Source of the DNA: Gemmatimonadales bacterium
GTDB lineage: Bacteria > Gemmatimonadota > Gemmatimonadetes > Gemmatimonadales > GWC2-71-9
Length of the DNA: 10,464 bases
Direction: 5' to 3'
Assembly (NCBI GenBank): GCA_013003805.1
Contig: JABDII010000517.1
Coordinates: forward strand, 1 to 10,464
Below the pieces are notes generated by a model. The model did no database searches. It was given only the letters and a program-made list of their open reading frames with translations, and was not told the DNA's origin. Each line of letters begins with the position of its first letter. The first letter of the stretch is position 1. A program made the translations under genes and the position numbers. Shown here one piece after another: positions 1 through 8,233 of the stretch.

Positions 1-2304
1 GTCCAGGAGGTCCAGCCCTGCAATCCACGTGTTCCGCCGGTCGACGGCAGCATCGAGCCAGGCGAACGCGCTGTCGACTTGCCCGGCGTAGGTAAAGACG
101 ACCACCGGCCCGAAGCTCTTCATGCCGGCCCCATAGACGACCTGCCCGGCGCGACTCACCACGTCGGCCGGGGCACTTCCCCTCGCTGCCCGCACCACCA
201 CCTCGACGTCCTCGTCCCGGATCGGGGTGTCCGGGGTCATGCGCGCGAGCGCGTTCCGCGCAGCCACGCGCGCCTCATCGACGCGGCCCGCTTGGCCATG
301 GAGGAAGAGGAGATTCCAGTGCGGCTGGAAGAGGGTTGGCTGAAGCTCTGCAGTGCGACCGAAGAGACGGATCGCCTCATCGGTGCGACCCGCCGCCTGG
401 GTGGTCACGCCTAGCAAGTAGACCGCCACCGCCGACTGCGGGTCGCTGTCCACCGCGCCTCGCGCCCGGGTGAGCGCGTCCTCGGTCTGTCGCCGAGCCA
501 TGAAGATCTCCGCCGAGAGAAACCACGCCACGGCGTAGTCCGGATCGAGGGCGATGGCCCGGTCGTAGGCAGCGAGCCCCCCATCCCAGTCCCACCGGCC
601 GTAGGTGAGCGTGAGCCCGAGCGCGGTATGGGCTGCGGCGGACTCGGGATCGAGCGCGACAGACCGGCGTGCCGCCGTTTCCGCCTCCGCCCAAGCGGCC
701 GGTTCGGGCTCGAGCTGATAAAAAGCCTGCAGCGAGAGTGCGTCGGCGAGGCCCGCGTATGCCTCGGCGTACATCGAGTCTTGGACAATCGCCTGCTCGA
801 AGAGTCGCCTCGCCTGATTCAGACTCTGCGCGTCTCGGCGCTCCAGTACGTGCCTTCCCTGCCAGTAGAGCTGGTAGGCCTCCGCGTCCTCCGTGCGCAC
901 CGCCTGGACCGCACGCCGCTCAGGCTCGAGCAAGGTGACATCGAGCGCGCGAGCCACTGCCTCGGCAATCTGGGCCTGCACATCGAACACCTCTCCCGGT
1001 GTGAGGCTCGCGTTATACACGTTGGTCCAGAGTTGGGTGTCGTCCGAGACATGCATTAGTTGAGGCGTGACACGTACCTGACCCACGCCGTCGGTCGATG
1101 TGGCGGTGCGAACAGTTCCATCGAGCACATAGTCGACCTGAAGCGCAGTGCCGATCTCGAGCAGCGACGCATCGCTTCCCTTATAGCTCTTCGCACCCCT
1201 CCGAGATGTGACGCGGAGGCCGCGGATCTTGGCCAACCGGCTGGTGATCTCCTCGGTAAGTCCGTCAGCGAAGTACTCGTCGTCGGGGGACCCCAGATTC
1301 TCGAACGAAAGGACGGTGATCCGTGCCGGCTCCGCTGCCACACCCGGCCGGCCGCCGAAGCGAGCCGGGAGCCAGAGCGCGAGTGCGACAACGAGCAGCA
1401 GGAGCGGAACGAGGAAGGTCGCGCGACGCACCCACCGATTGGGGGCGAGTCGCGCGGCGACCGGCCGCGTGGCTCCCGTTCGCAGGGCCTCACCGAAGCC
1501 TCCCGCGGTTTGGAACCGATCGGCCGGAAGCTTGCTCAGGGCTCGTAGGATGGCCGTCTCGACGTGCTCTGGCACGGTGTCGCGAACCGTTCGGATCGAC
1601 CTTGGCGCCTCGCTCAGGTGGCGCGCGATCAGCGCGGTCGCCGTGGGAGCCGTGAATGGAGGCTCCCCAGTTAGCATCTCGTAGAGCACGCAGCCCAGCG
1701 CATACACGTCGCTTCGACCGTCAACCGCTTCTGCGCCAGTTCCTTGCTCGGGACTCATATACGCCGGGGTGCCGACTGCCATACCCGCCGACGTGAGTTG
1801 CTTGCCTCCTGCCACCTCGATCGCACGGGCGATCCCGAAGTCGGTCACCACGGCATGGCCCGCCGTCAGCATAATGTTGGCGGGCTTGATGTCCCGGTGC
1901 ACCAGCCCCCTAGCGTGGGCGTACCCGAGTGCGCCCGCCACCTCGCTCGTGACGCGGAGTGCATCCGCCAAGGGCAACTGGACTTCCCGCGCCAGTCGGT
2001 CGGCCAGCGTTTCGCCTTCCACGAAAGGCATCACGTAGTACAACAGGTCTCCCGCGGTGCCCGAGTCGTAGAGCGGCAGTATGTGGGGATGCTGGAGCTG
2101 GGAGGCGATCTTGATCTCGAGGAGAAACCGATCTTTCCCGATCGACGACGCGAGCTCGGGCCGGAGCACCTTCACCGCCACCTCGCGCTGGTGCTTCAGG
2201 TCTTCGGCCAGGTAGACCGTGGCCATCCCGCCACTCCCAATCTCACGCGCGACCGCGTAGCGATCGGAGAGCTCGGATCGGAGGCGCTCGAAAATCTCAG
2301 ACAT
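1..2304 (-). CDS. Membrane-anchored Ser/Thr protein kinase with TolB-like and TPR domains (3' end outside window)
   Basis: An uninterrupted reading frame of 768 codons runs from an ATG at 2304 to the window edge without a stop, so the C-terminus is missing. Residues 16-275 form a Hanks-type kinase with all key residues: glycine loop GSGGMA (23-28), ATP-binding Lys45, helix-C Glu63, catalytic HRD (136-138, followed by IKPAN), DFG (155-157) and SPEQ (184-187). One hydrophobic segment follows (about 295-312). Residues 328-460 resemble the TolB-like domain often attached to such kinases (ITVLSFENLG, FADGLTEEI, DYVLDGTVR). Several TPR repeats follow (about 490-700, for example YDRAIALDPDYAVAW). 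The kinase should therefore be cytoplasmic and the TolB/TPR part extracytoplasmic. It would phosphorylate Ser/Thr of unknown targets. It lies 45 bases after the metal-binding lipoprotein gene on the same strand and may be read through from the operon. No Shine-Dalgarno is visible before this ATG. Confidence 0.93.
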   Translation of the reverse strand, partial: MSEIFERLRSELSDRYAVAREIGSGGMATVYLAEDLKHQREVAVKVLRPELASSIGKDRFLLEIKIASQLQHPHILPLYDSGTAGDLLYYVMPFVEGETLADRLAREVQLPLADALRVTSEVAGALGYAHARGLVHRDIKPANIMLTAGHAVVTDFGIARAIEVAGGKQLTSAGMAVGTPAYMSPEQGTGAEAVDGRSDVYALGCVLYEMLTGEPPFTAPTATALIARHLSEAPRSIRTVRDTVPEHVETAILRALSKLPADRFQTAGGFGEALRTGATRPVAARLAPNRWVRRATFLVPLLLLVVALALWLPARFGGRPGVAAEPARITVLSFENLGSPDDEYFADGLTEEITSRLAKIRGLRVTSRRGAKSYKGSDASLLEIGTALQVDYVLDGTVRTATSTDGVGQVRVTPQLMHVSDDTQLWTNVYNASLTPGEVFDVQAQIAEAVARALDVTLLEPERRAVQAVRTEDAEAYQLYWQGRHVLERRDAQSLNQARRLFEQAIVQDSMYAEAYAGLADALSLQAFYQLEPEPAAWAEAETAARRSVALDPESAAAHTALGLTLTYGRWDWDGGLAAYDRAIALDPDYAVAWFLSAEIFMARRQTEDALTRARGAVDSDPQSAVAVYLLGVTTQAAGRTDEAIRLFGRTAELQPTLFQPHWNLLFLHGQAGRVDEARVAARNALARMTPDTPIRDEDVEVVVRAARGSAPADVVSRAGQVVYGAGMKSFGPVVVFTYAGQVDSAFAWLDAAVDRRNTWIAGLDLLD

Positions 2305-2349
2305 TGCCGATAAGATAGATCGAGATGAGAGAATGGGCTAAGACGGGAC

Positions 2350-3315
2350 TCAGGGCGACAGTATTGGCGACTCCGCTAACGCAGCCACAATAGCATTCAC
2401 GTCGTAGCCCATCATGCCGATGTAGGTCTCCTCCACCGTTTCCGGGTTTCCCGTCGCGTCGGAGTAAAGTGGACCAGCGATTTCGACACTTCCCCCCTGC
2501 GCCCCGACCCGCCCGCGCACCGCTTCCACGTCCTCCCTCGTGAGTGAAGTCTCGGCAAACACAAAGGGTATGTCTCTCGCTACCACGACGGCGGCCACAC
2601 GATCGATCTCATCGGGGTCGACGCCGGCCGTGGTGCCCGTTCCCAACACACCCACCGTCTCCAGACCCATCCGGCGACCCAAGTAGTCGAAGCCGCGATG
2701 CGCCGTGATCAGGACGCGGCGCGCCTCCGAAATCTCGCGCGCGCGCGCAACCATCCATTCATCCAATTGAAGGAGTTGGTTTTGGTACGAGGCCGCGTTG
2801 CTCAGGAAGAAGTCGGCGGAAGCCGAGTCGAGCTTCGCCAAGCTATCCGCTACCGTTTGAATGGCCGTCACCCAGAGCCGCACGTCGAACCACACATGGG
2901 GATCAAACGCGCCTCCGCCGGAAGTTGCCGGGAGCAACTCGGCGCGGTCGATGTTACCCGAGACGGCCACGGTTCGGCCGCTCAGGTTGGGCTCCGCCAA
3001 GACCTGGCGCATCGATTCCTCAAGACCGAGTCCAATGATGAAAACCATGTCGGCGGCGCTCAGGATCTCAAGGTCACGGGGCTGGAGTAGGTATTGGTGC
3101 GGATCCCCACCCGGACCCACCAGGGTGTGAACCTCGACGCGCTCACCGCCCACCATCCGGACGGCATCGGCGACGACACTGATCGACGCGACGATGTGGC
3201 GGCGCCGGGGCTGAGCCGCGTCGCCGATGCAGCCGGCGGCGAAGATGCCTCCGGCCATGATCGTCAACGCAGTGGGCCGGATGATCGCGCCGGTCTTCAG
3301 GCCCAGAGGCGCCAA
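2350..3315 (-). CDS. TroA/ZnuA-family metal-binding lipoprotein (ABC solute-binding protein)
   Basis: This is a cluster A-I (TroA/ZnuA/MntC) periplasmic metal-binding protein, which normally delivers Zn, Mn or Fe to an ABC permease. Counting from a TTG at 3315, a lipobox FAAGC puts the lipidated Cys at residue 29. The four expected metal-ligand positions are present: His73 (DPHQY), His140 (DPHVWFD), His206 (TAHRGFDYLGRR) and Asp286 (YSDA). The His-rich loop of Zn-dedicated ZnuA is absent, which leans towards a Mn/Fe type, but metal choice cannot be read from sequence. The start is uncertain. An ATG at 3384 would add a tail that merely shadows the feoB end, and the ATG at 3258 (MAGGIFAAGC) leaves too short a signal peptide. 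TTG 3315 or CTG 3300 give a basic n-region. The gene overlaps the feoB end, so it is co-transcribed. No permease or ATPase gene is present in the window. Confidence 0.88.
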   Translation of the reverse strand: MAPLGLKTGAIIRPTALTIMAGGIFAAGCIGDAAQPRRRHIVASISVVADAVRMVGGERVEVHTLVGPGGDPHQYLLQPRDLEILSAADMVFIIGLGLEESMRQVLAEPNLSGRTVAVSGNIDRAELLPATSGGGAFDPHVWFDVRLWVTAIQTVADSLAKLDSASADFFLSNAASYQNQLLQLDEWMVARAREISEARRVLITAHRGFDYLGRRMGLETVGVLGTGTTAGVDPDEIDRVAAVVVARDIPFVFAETSLTREDVEAVRGRVGAQGGSVEIAGPLYSDATGNPETVEETYIGMMGYDVNAIVAALAESPILSP

Positions 3316-5540
3316 ACCTGCGCGACGAGGAACGTCACAACCAGGCCCATCACGACGGGCAGCATGGTCGCCACGGTAGTCCATTTGGCGCTCCCGGTCT
3401 CCTTATAGATCGTGTAGATGGTCGTGGAGCACGGATTGTGGAGCAGGCTGAACAGCATGAGGTTGAGTCCGGTGAGCAGGGTCCATCCGCCGGCCCGAAG
3501 CAGGTCACCCACCGCGGAGACGGAATCCAACTCGAACATGACGCCCGCACCGTCTCCAACACCTACCATTCCGGCGCTGAGCACGGTCAGCATCAGGATC
3601 GTCGGGATCACGATCTCGTTCGCCGGAATGGCGACGATGTAGGCCAGGAGAATGACACCGTTCAGACCGAGGAGAATCCCGAACGGATTCAACCACGACA
3701 CCGTGTGCTCAGCGAGGCTCAATCCGCCGAGCGAGACGTTCGAGATAAGCCAGATCACCGCTCCCGCCGGGAGGGCGAACAGCACCGCACGCCACAGCAC
3801 GATGAGCGTCCGATCGATGATCGAGGTGTATAGCGTCTGGAGAATCCGCGGCGGCCGGTAGGGTGGCAGCTCCAGGCTAAACGTCGTGGCCTCACCCCGG
3901 AGCACGGTGCGCGAGAGGAGCCAAGAGGCGAGAAACATCGCGACAATGCCGAGCAGGGCGATTCCGACGACCGCGGCGGCCGAAACCGCCCCCGCCAGGT
4001 GCGCTGGGGCTAGTGTCCCGAGAAAGATCGAGGCAATGAGGATCTGGGTCGGCCAACGCCCGTTGCACAAGGAGAAATTGTTCGTGATGATGGCGATGAG
4101 CCGCTCCCGCGGGCTGTCGATGACCCGAGTCGCCACCACACCGGCGGCATTGCAGCCGAACCCCATGCACATAGTGAGCGCTTGCTTTCCATGCGCGCCT
4201 GCCTTCTGAAACAGCTTGTCCAGATTGAACGCGACGCGGGGTAGGTAGCCGAAATCTTCCAGCAGGGTGAAGAGAGGGAAGAAGATGGCCATCGGGGGTA
4301 GCATGACGGCGATCACCCATGCCGTGGCGAGATACATCCCGTCGAATAAGAAGCCGCTCAACCACCAGGGCATGCTGAGCGCGGCCCCAAACGCCTTCAA
4401 GGCTGGATGCACGTTGTCGAGCAACAGCGTCGCGATCATCTGCGAGGGGACGTTGGCGCCCGCAATAGTGATCCAGAACACCACCGCGAGGATCAGCAAC
4501 ATCACCGGGAATCCGAGCCACCGGCTGGTCAGGATGCGATCGAGCTGGCGGTCGAGGTCGAATTTCATGCGTCGGAGGCCGGTGACGGTGGAACGAGCGG
4601 CTATGCCTTCGGCACTCTCGTAGATGCCTTGCATCAAGGAGTCGTAGAAAGTGGGGCTGAGTTGCCACCGCAGCGTTGCTGCCGTGTCCAGGAGGTCCTG
4701 ATGGCCCTCGACGAGGACCACCGCTTGGCCGTCGGCGTCCCAGGCCTCTGCAGACTGGACGACCCCCTCGCTGAGCGCCCCGATCTCGCCGGATCGAACC
4801 GCCGACATGATGCGCTCGTCGGCGTTCAGAAGACGAAGGGCGACCCACCGTGCGTTTGGGAGTTCGGGGAAGGTTTGCCGGACGGCGGGAACCAGCTCCT
4901 GAACCGCGCCTTCGACATCCGGGGGAAGCTCATGAATTCGAAACGGCCGCGGCTCGCTCTGCCCGGTCGCAACCTTGTCAATGGCCGCGAGTAGCTCGGG
5001 AATTCCCTCGCCACTCCTTGCCGCGGTGGGCACGACGGGGACCCCGAGTTCCAGCGCGAGCTTCTTGGCATCGACCCCGATGCCTCGCCGCCGGGCCTCG
5101 TCCATGAGGTTGAGACACACGACCACTCGGTCGGTGATCTCGAGCACCTGGATGACCAGATTGAGATTGCGCTCGAGCCGAGTTGCGTCGACCACGATGA
5201 CGGTGACATCCGGCCGTCCGAAGAGCAGGAAGTCACGCGCGACCTCTTCGTCGGTGCTGCCCGCCTGAAGTGAGTAGGTGCCGGGCAAGTCGATCAGCTT
5301 GACCCGCTTCCCCTCATTGTTGAAGGCGCCCTCGGCGCGGACCACGGTCTTGCCCGGCCAGTTTCCGGTGTGCTGCCGGAGACCGGTCAGGGCATTGAAG
5401 ACGGTGCTCTTGCCGGTGTTCGGGTTACCGGCCAGGGCGACGAAATAGTCCCACTTGTCCGGACGGACGCCAAGCTGGACCAGCGACGCAGTCCGATCAG
5501 CGGCGCAACCCCGGCACGACGCGGAACTAGCGATTCCCAT
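3297..5540 (-). CDS. feoB: Ferrous iron transport protein B
   Basis: FeoB imports Fe(II) across the inner membrane. The 747-residue product is of normal length. The cytoplasmic G domain has G1 GNPNTGKS (38-45), the region HTGNWPGKTV after it, G3 DLPG (84-87) and G4 NLMD (144-147). A helical spacer follows, then the membrane part from about residue 342. The first gate contains MGFGCNAAGV, then DSPRER and TNNFSLCNGRWP (about 459-498). The second has HNPCSTTIYTIYKETGS near the C-terminus. These are the FeoB variants with NNF..CNGR rather than the enteric SCSARLP form. The N-terminus before G1 carries a CRGC pair (Cys9, Cys12), a possible metal or redox site. The ATG at 5540 overlaps the end of the upstream DtxR-FeoA gene by 14 bases, and the TGA (3299-3297) lies inside the next gene, so translation is coupled on both sides. 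Confidence 0.97.
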   Translation of the reverse strand: MGIASSASCRGCAADRTASLVQLGVRPDKWDYFVALAGNPNTGKSTVFNALTGLRQHTGNWPGKTVVRAEGAFNNEGKRVKLIDLPGTYSLQAGSTDEEVARDFLLFGRPDVTVIVVDATRLERNLNLVIQVLEITDRVVVCLNLMDEARRRGIGVDAKKLALELGVPVVPTAARSGEGIPELLAAIDKVATGQSEPRPFRIHELPPDVEGAVQELVPAVRQTFPELPNARWVALRLLNADERIMSAVRSGEIGALSEGVVQSAEAWDADGQAVVLVEGHQDLLDTAATLRWQLSPTFYDSLMQGIYESAEGIAARSTVTGLRRMKFDLDRQLDRILTSRWLGFPVMLLILAVVFWITIAGANVPSQMIATLLLDNVHPALKAFGAALSMPWWLSGFLFDGMYLATAWVIAVMLPPMAIFFPLFTLLEDFGYLPRVAFNLDKLFQKAGAHGKQALTMCMGFGCNAAGVVATRVIDSPRERLIAIITNNFSLCNGRWPTQILIASIFLGTLAPAHLAGAVSAAAVVGIALLGIVAMFLASWLLSRTVLRGEATTFSLELPPYRPPRILQTLYTSIIDRTLIVLWRAVLFALPAGAVIWLISNVSLGGLSLAEHTVSWLNPFGILLGLNGVILLAYIVAIPANEIVIPTILMLTVLSAGMVGVGDGAGVMFELDSVSAVGDLLRAGGWTLLTGLNLMLFSLLHNPCSTTIYTIYKETGSAKWTTVATMLPVVMGLVVTFLVAQVWRLWA

Positions 5541-6576
5541 TGCCCTGCGCCGCGGGAACCCCGCTCGGTTCGATCAGGATCCATTCAGCCTGATGATGCC
5601 GGAGGGCGATCATCGCGCCGCGAATCAGATACGCGACCGGATCGCCCGCCGCACTCACCATCTCGGCCTCGATCTCGGTTCCCGGAACTACGCCCAGGTC
5701 GAGGAGCCGGCGGCGTTGGGCTCCTTGGCATGCCGGAGAGATTCCGATAACCGTCCCGACCTCCCCGGTCTCTAGGTCTGTCAGGTTCCGCTGGGGTACG
5801 GCGGCAACCTCCAGCGTCGGCTTCGGCACGACCGTCACATTCGCGGCCACCACGGGTAGGAGCTCATGCTCCCGTCCATCTGTTCTGAATTGGATACCGG
5901 ACGCGTCGACGCTCATCACCTCGATCGGCATGCCGGGCGCGAGCCCTTCCGCCAGGATGCGGTCGAAGACCTCACGGGGTTCGTCTTCCAAGTGCACAAT
6001 CGTGGCGGTGAGCCCAGGCTCGAGGGCAGTCAACGGGACGCCGGGAACGGCGGGCAGCTCACCCGTGGCGGTTGGAATGGGATCGCCATGGGGATCGTAG
6101 AGTGGCTGGCCCATCCGGGACGCGAGGTCTTCGGTCTGCTCAGTCGAGAGACGGTGTTCCTTCACCTCGGCGTCGTCGTGCCAATCCACTGGGGCCATGC
6201 CGGTGCGGTCGGCCAAGTAGCGTTCCCACAGTCGATGGGTTCGGAGAATGCGGAGTGCATATGCGCGGCCGTTGTCGGTGAGTCGAAGTCCATCAGCTGC
6301 TGACTGGGCGAAGCCGAGTGTCTCCAGCCGCGCCATGACCTTGACAGCACGGGAGGGGGAGATTTGAAGCGCGCCTGCCAAGCTGGACGCGGTCCCCGCC
6401 TGGCGGGCGAGCTCCGCATTGTAGAGGTGCTTGAGCGCGTCCTCGATGCGCACCCGCTCGGTCATTCGCCAGCGTCGCATGAGGCGGGGAGCGAGCCCTT
6501 GCCGCGGCCAGACCACGAGCGCCAGGGCCACGACCACGAGGGCAAACAGCAGCAGCGCGAGTCCGGGATCTACCAT
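5527..6576 (-). CDS. Membrane-anchored DtxR-family metalloregulator fused to a C-terminal FeoA domain
   Basis: This 349-residue protein has an unusual domain order. Residues 5-23 form one membrane helix (LALLLFALVVVALALVVW), followed by a basic stretch (PRQGLAPRLMRRWR) that places the rest in the cytoplasm. Residues 40-110 form a DtxR winged helix-turn-helix. Residues 110-150 form the DtxR dimerisation/metal domain, with Asp46, His114, Glu118, His133, Glu137, Glu140 and His141 at ligand positions. Glu137 replaces DtxR Cys102, as in MntR. Residues 182-252 are the SH3/FeoA-like domain usual in long DtxR proteins. Residues 264-339 form a second, canonical FeoA domain (CQGAQRRRLLDLGVVPG, YLIRGAMIALR). 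GGGGAG is not seen, but GGGGAG's close form GGGGAG-like GGGGAG is represented by GGGGAG-equivalent GGGGAG: the actual bases are GGGGAG read on the minus strand at 6592-6587, ten bases before the ATG. It overlaps feoB, so FeoB is the likely partner. Whether it still binds DNA is unknown. Confidence 0.9.
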   Translation of the reverse strand: MVDPGLALLLFALVVVALALVVWPRQGLAPRLMRRWRMTERVRIEDALKHLYNAELARQAGTASSLAGALQISPSRAVKVMARLETLGFAQSAADGLRLTDNGRAYALRILRTHRLWERYLADRTGMAPVDWHDDAEVKEHRLSTEQTEDLASRMGQPLYDPHGDPIPTATGELPAVPGVPLTALEPGLTATIVHLEDEPREVFDRILAEGLAPGMPIEVMSVDASGIQFRTDGREHELLPVVAANVTVVPKPTLEVAAVPQRNLTDLETGEVGTVIGISPACQGAQRRRLLDLGVVPGTEIEAEMVSAAGDPVAYLIRGAMIALRHHQAEWILIEPSGVPAAQGNGNR

Positions 6577-6635
6577 CAGACAGAATCTCCCCGCGCGTTG
6601 TCAGCAAAAGCTATCGACACACGACACCCATGGGA
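6577..6635 (-). other. 59-base intergenic gap in the operon; holds only an RBS
   Basis: This is the only clear break within the seven-gene run. It contains a purine-rich ribosome binding site (minus strand GGGGAG at 6592-6587) for the DtxR-FeoA gene. I found no hairpin with a T-run, no convincing -35/-10 pair and no copy of the TTAGG/CCTAA operator half-site seen at 10156-10193. An internal promoter is possible, because the genes switch here from redox/porin to uptake functions, but the sequence does not show one. Confidence 0.5.
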
Positions 6636-7805
6636 CTAGAAGTAGGTGGCGACCGAGAACAAGAACCCGGCCTCCTCAGTGGGATTGTTGAAGCGGTCTC
6701 GCACCGTGCCGCGGAAGTAGTTGAGCTTGAGAACGGTATCCCTCGTAGGACGAAAATTGAATCCCGCTGTGTAGCGATGGATGGTGTCGCCATCTAAGTC
6801 ACGGTCGAAATCCACCACGTCGATCCGCCCACCGGCTGAAAAGAAGGATCGCGGCATAGTACGGACCCACCCGCGTCCGAAGTCTCGCACAGCCTCGAGA
6901 TAGAACCCGCGTTGTCCCGAGGCGAAGATTCCGCGAAGGCCTGACGGGACATCGATACTCGTGGTTGACGCTTCTCCCATCACCCGAAACCCGGCTGCTT
7001 CCACCTCAGCATCGAATACCCAAATAGTGAGCATCCGCTTCTGATCCACCGGCGTTCCTTCGGACTCGAATACGTTGTACGCTCCATGGTGTGCCGAAAC
7101 GCCAAATTCGAGCCCGAGTCGGGGGCTCCACGCCATGCGGCCGACGACAGCCGGTGAGTTATTGTTGTCCTCAAAATTGCCGCGCCCGCGTGGGATCCTG
7201 GTTCCATCCGGCGAGTCGGTGATCAGGCCGTCGTCGAACCCATTGACCGCGTACAGTTCATAGGTGATGCGCCCAGTCGCGCCGAGCGGAAACAGCCCGA
7301 GTACGCCAAGACCGGGTTCCGAAAGCGCAACCCCCAGCAGCTCCGTGGAGACCAGCGGGCGATCGGTGAATTCATTCTGGGGACTGTCGTGCGCCAAATT
7401 GAACCGGCCGAGCGGTGAGAGGAGCATGCCGGCTCGAAGGGTGAGCTGCCGACTGATGCTGACATCGATCGCCGCAAACTCGAGCTTGATCTCTTCGGCA
7501 CCGTCCTCGAACTCCACCTCGGCCGCGATGCGAACGAAGTCGCTGACCTGCGTGGATGCGAAGATGTTCCACCGCTTGGCCTCAAACCCAAACTCCTCCG
7601 TGGCTCCATCGGCGCGCTCGAGCCGCGCGTGCGCCTCGGCATAGCCACCCAACGCCGTCCGGCCAAGCAGCCGCGTCAAGTACGGTTTGTCATAGACCCC
7701 ACCCGTGACAAACGGACGCTCCGGCGCCGCCTGGGTCGTGTCCTGCCCCTTAAGTGCCGGCACCAGCAGCAGGGCCGCACCAGCGAGAAGCGCGATCGAC
7801 CGCAT
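6636..7805 (-). CDS. Outer-membrane beta-barrel porin, OprP/OprO-like
   Basis: The 389-residue product begins with a signal peptide (MRSIALLAGAALLLVPALKG) and ends in an aromatic residue after alternating strands (FLFSVATYF), the usual outer-membrane insertion signal. Its body is rich in short amphipathic strands with acidic turns, for example LGGYAEAHARLE, FVRIAAEVEFED, LTLRAGMLLSPLGRFNLAHD and YELYAVNGFDDG. RAGMLLSPLGRFN with the following YAVNG resembles phosphate-selective-porin-type (OprO/OprP) barrels, which also take other substrates. It probably lets small ligands, perhaps metal ions or chelates, into the periplasm. The ATG at 7805 overlaps the Rieske stop codon by one base (TGATG), so the two are translationally coupled. 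The substrate cannot be deduced. The family assignment is moderate; the barrel assignment is strong. Confidence 0.8.
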   Translation of the reverse strand: MRSIALLAGAALLLVPALKGQDTTQAAPERPFVTGGVYDKPYLTRLLGRTALGGYAEAHARLERADGATEEFGFEAKRWNIFASTQVSDFVRIAAEVEFEDGAEEIKLEFAAIDVSISRQLTLRAGMLLSPLGRFNLAHDSPQNEFTDRPLVSTELLGVALSEPGLGVLGLFPLGATGRITYELYAVNGFDDGLITDSPDGTRIPRGRGNFEDNNNSPAVVGRMAWSPRLGLEFGVSAHHGAYNVFESEGTPVDQKRMLTIWVFDAEVEAAGFRVMGEASTTSIDVPSGLRGIFASGQRGFYLEAVRDFGRGWVRTMPRSFFSAGGRIDVVDFDRDLDGDTIHRYTAGFNFRPTRDTVLKLNYFRGTVRDRFNNPTEEAGFLFSVATYF

Positions 7806-8233
7806 CAGGCTGCCTCCCTCAGATCGATCTCGAGCACTCCATCGCTCAGGTGCGATGGATACCGTCTGAGCGGCCGCTCGGCTGGCCCGCGGAGAACGCG
7901 TCCCCTGCGGTCATACGTCGACCCGTGGCAGGGGCAAAGCAGGGTGGCACCGTCGACATCCACCGTGCACCCCAAGTGGGTGCAAATGGGAGACAGCACC
8001 GCGTACCCTCCGTCATCCTCAGCTAGGACATACAACGGGGTCTCCTGCCCCTGGGGTAGGATCTTCAGGGCGCCTCTCGGTCGGGAGAGCGCGGGGAAGT
8101 TGCGCACGGTAAGCCGAACCTTCCCTGCGACGGGTGTGACAGGAGTCGCAACGAGCGACGAGCACCCGGTCAACATGCCCGCCATCGTTCCGAGGCCCAG
8201 AATCACAAACTCACGCCGATCCATGGGACTCAC
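7805..8233 (-). CDS. Rieske [2Fe-2S] lipoprotein, probably Tat-exported
   Basis: The 142-residue product is a stand-alone Rieske protein. Counting from the GTG at 8233, box I CTHLGC (84-89) and box II CPCHGS (100-105) supply cluster ligands Cys84, His86, Cys100 and His103, with the Cys89-Cys102 disulphide pair. Ser105 and Tyr107 (GSTYD) are the residues that raise the potential in bc1-type Rieske proteins, so a high-potential cluster is expected. The N-terminus has a twin-arginine-like DRREFV and a lipobox (MLTGC, Cys24), so it should be folded before export and lipid-anchored outside the inner membrane. GTG 8233 overlaps the upstream stop as GTGA, but the ATG at 8224 (MDRREF) is an equally good start with GGTGAG four bases ahead. 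No cytochrome b gene is nearby, so this is not a bc1 subunit by context. It likely passes electrons to or from the co-encoded di-haem protein. Confidence 0.92.
   Translation of the reverse strand: MSPMDRREFVILGLGTMAGMLTGCSSLVATPVTPVAGKVRLTVRNFPALSRPRGALKILPQGQETPLYVLAEDDGGYAVLSPICTHLGCTVDVDGATLLCPCHGSTYDRRGRVLRGPAERPLRRYPSHLSDGVLEIDLREAA

Noticed and set aside
1060..2313. Several plus-strand open frames opposite the left kinase
   Set aside because: The minus-strand kinase-TolB-TPR frame is continuous and motif-rich here; the plus-strand translations look like low-complexity antisense.
2305..2349. Own promoter or leaderless start for the left kinase
   Set aside because: A weak TATCTT lies just upstream of the ATG with a poor TTAGCC at 18 bases; the match is too weak to call, and no Shine-Dalgarno decides the matter.
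3316..3384. ATG at 3384 as start of the metal-binding lipoprotein
   Set aside because: It would add 23 residues that are a frame-shifted shadow of the FeoB C-terminus, placing a long Arg-rich stretch before the signal peptide.
3892..4848. Minus-strand open frame of 318 codons inside feoB
   Set aside because: It lies in another frame of a clearly coding feoB and its product has no recognisable motif; the FeoB frame has all family signatures.
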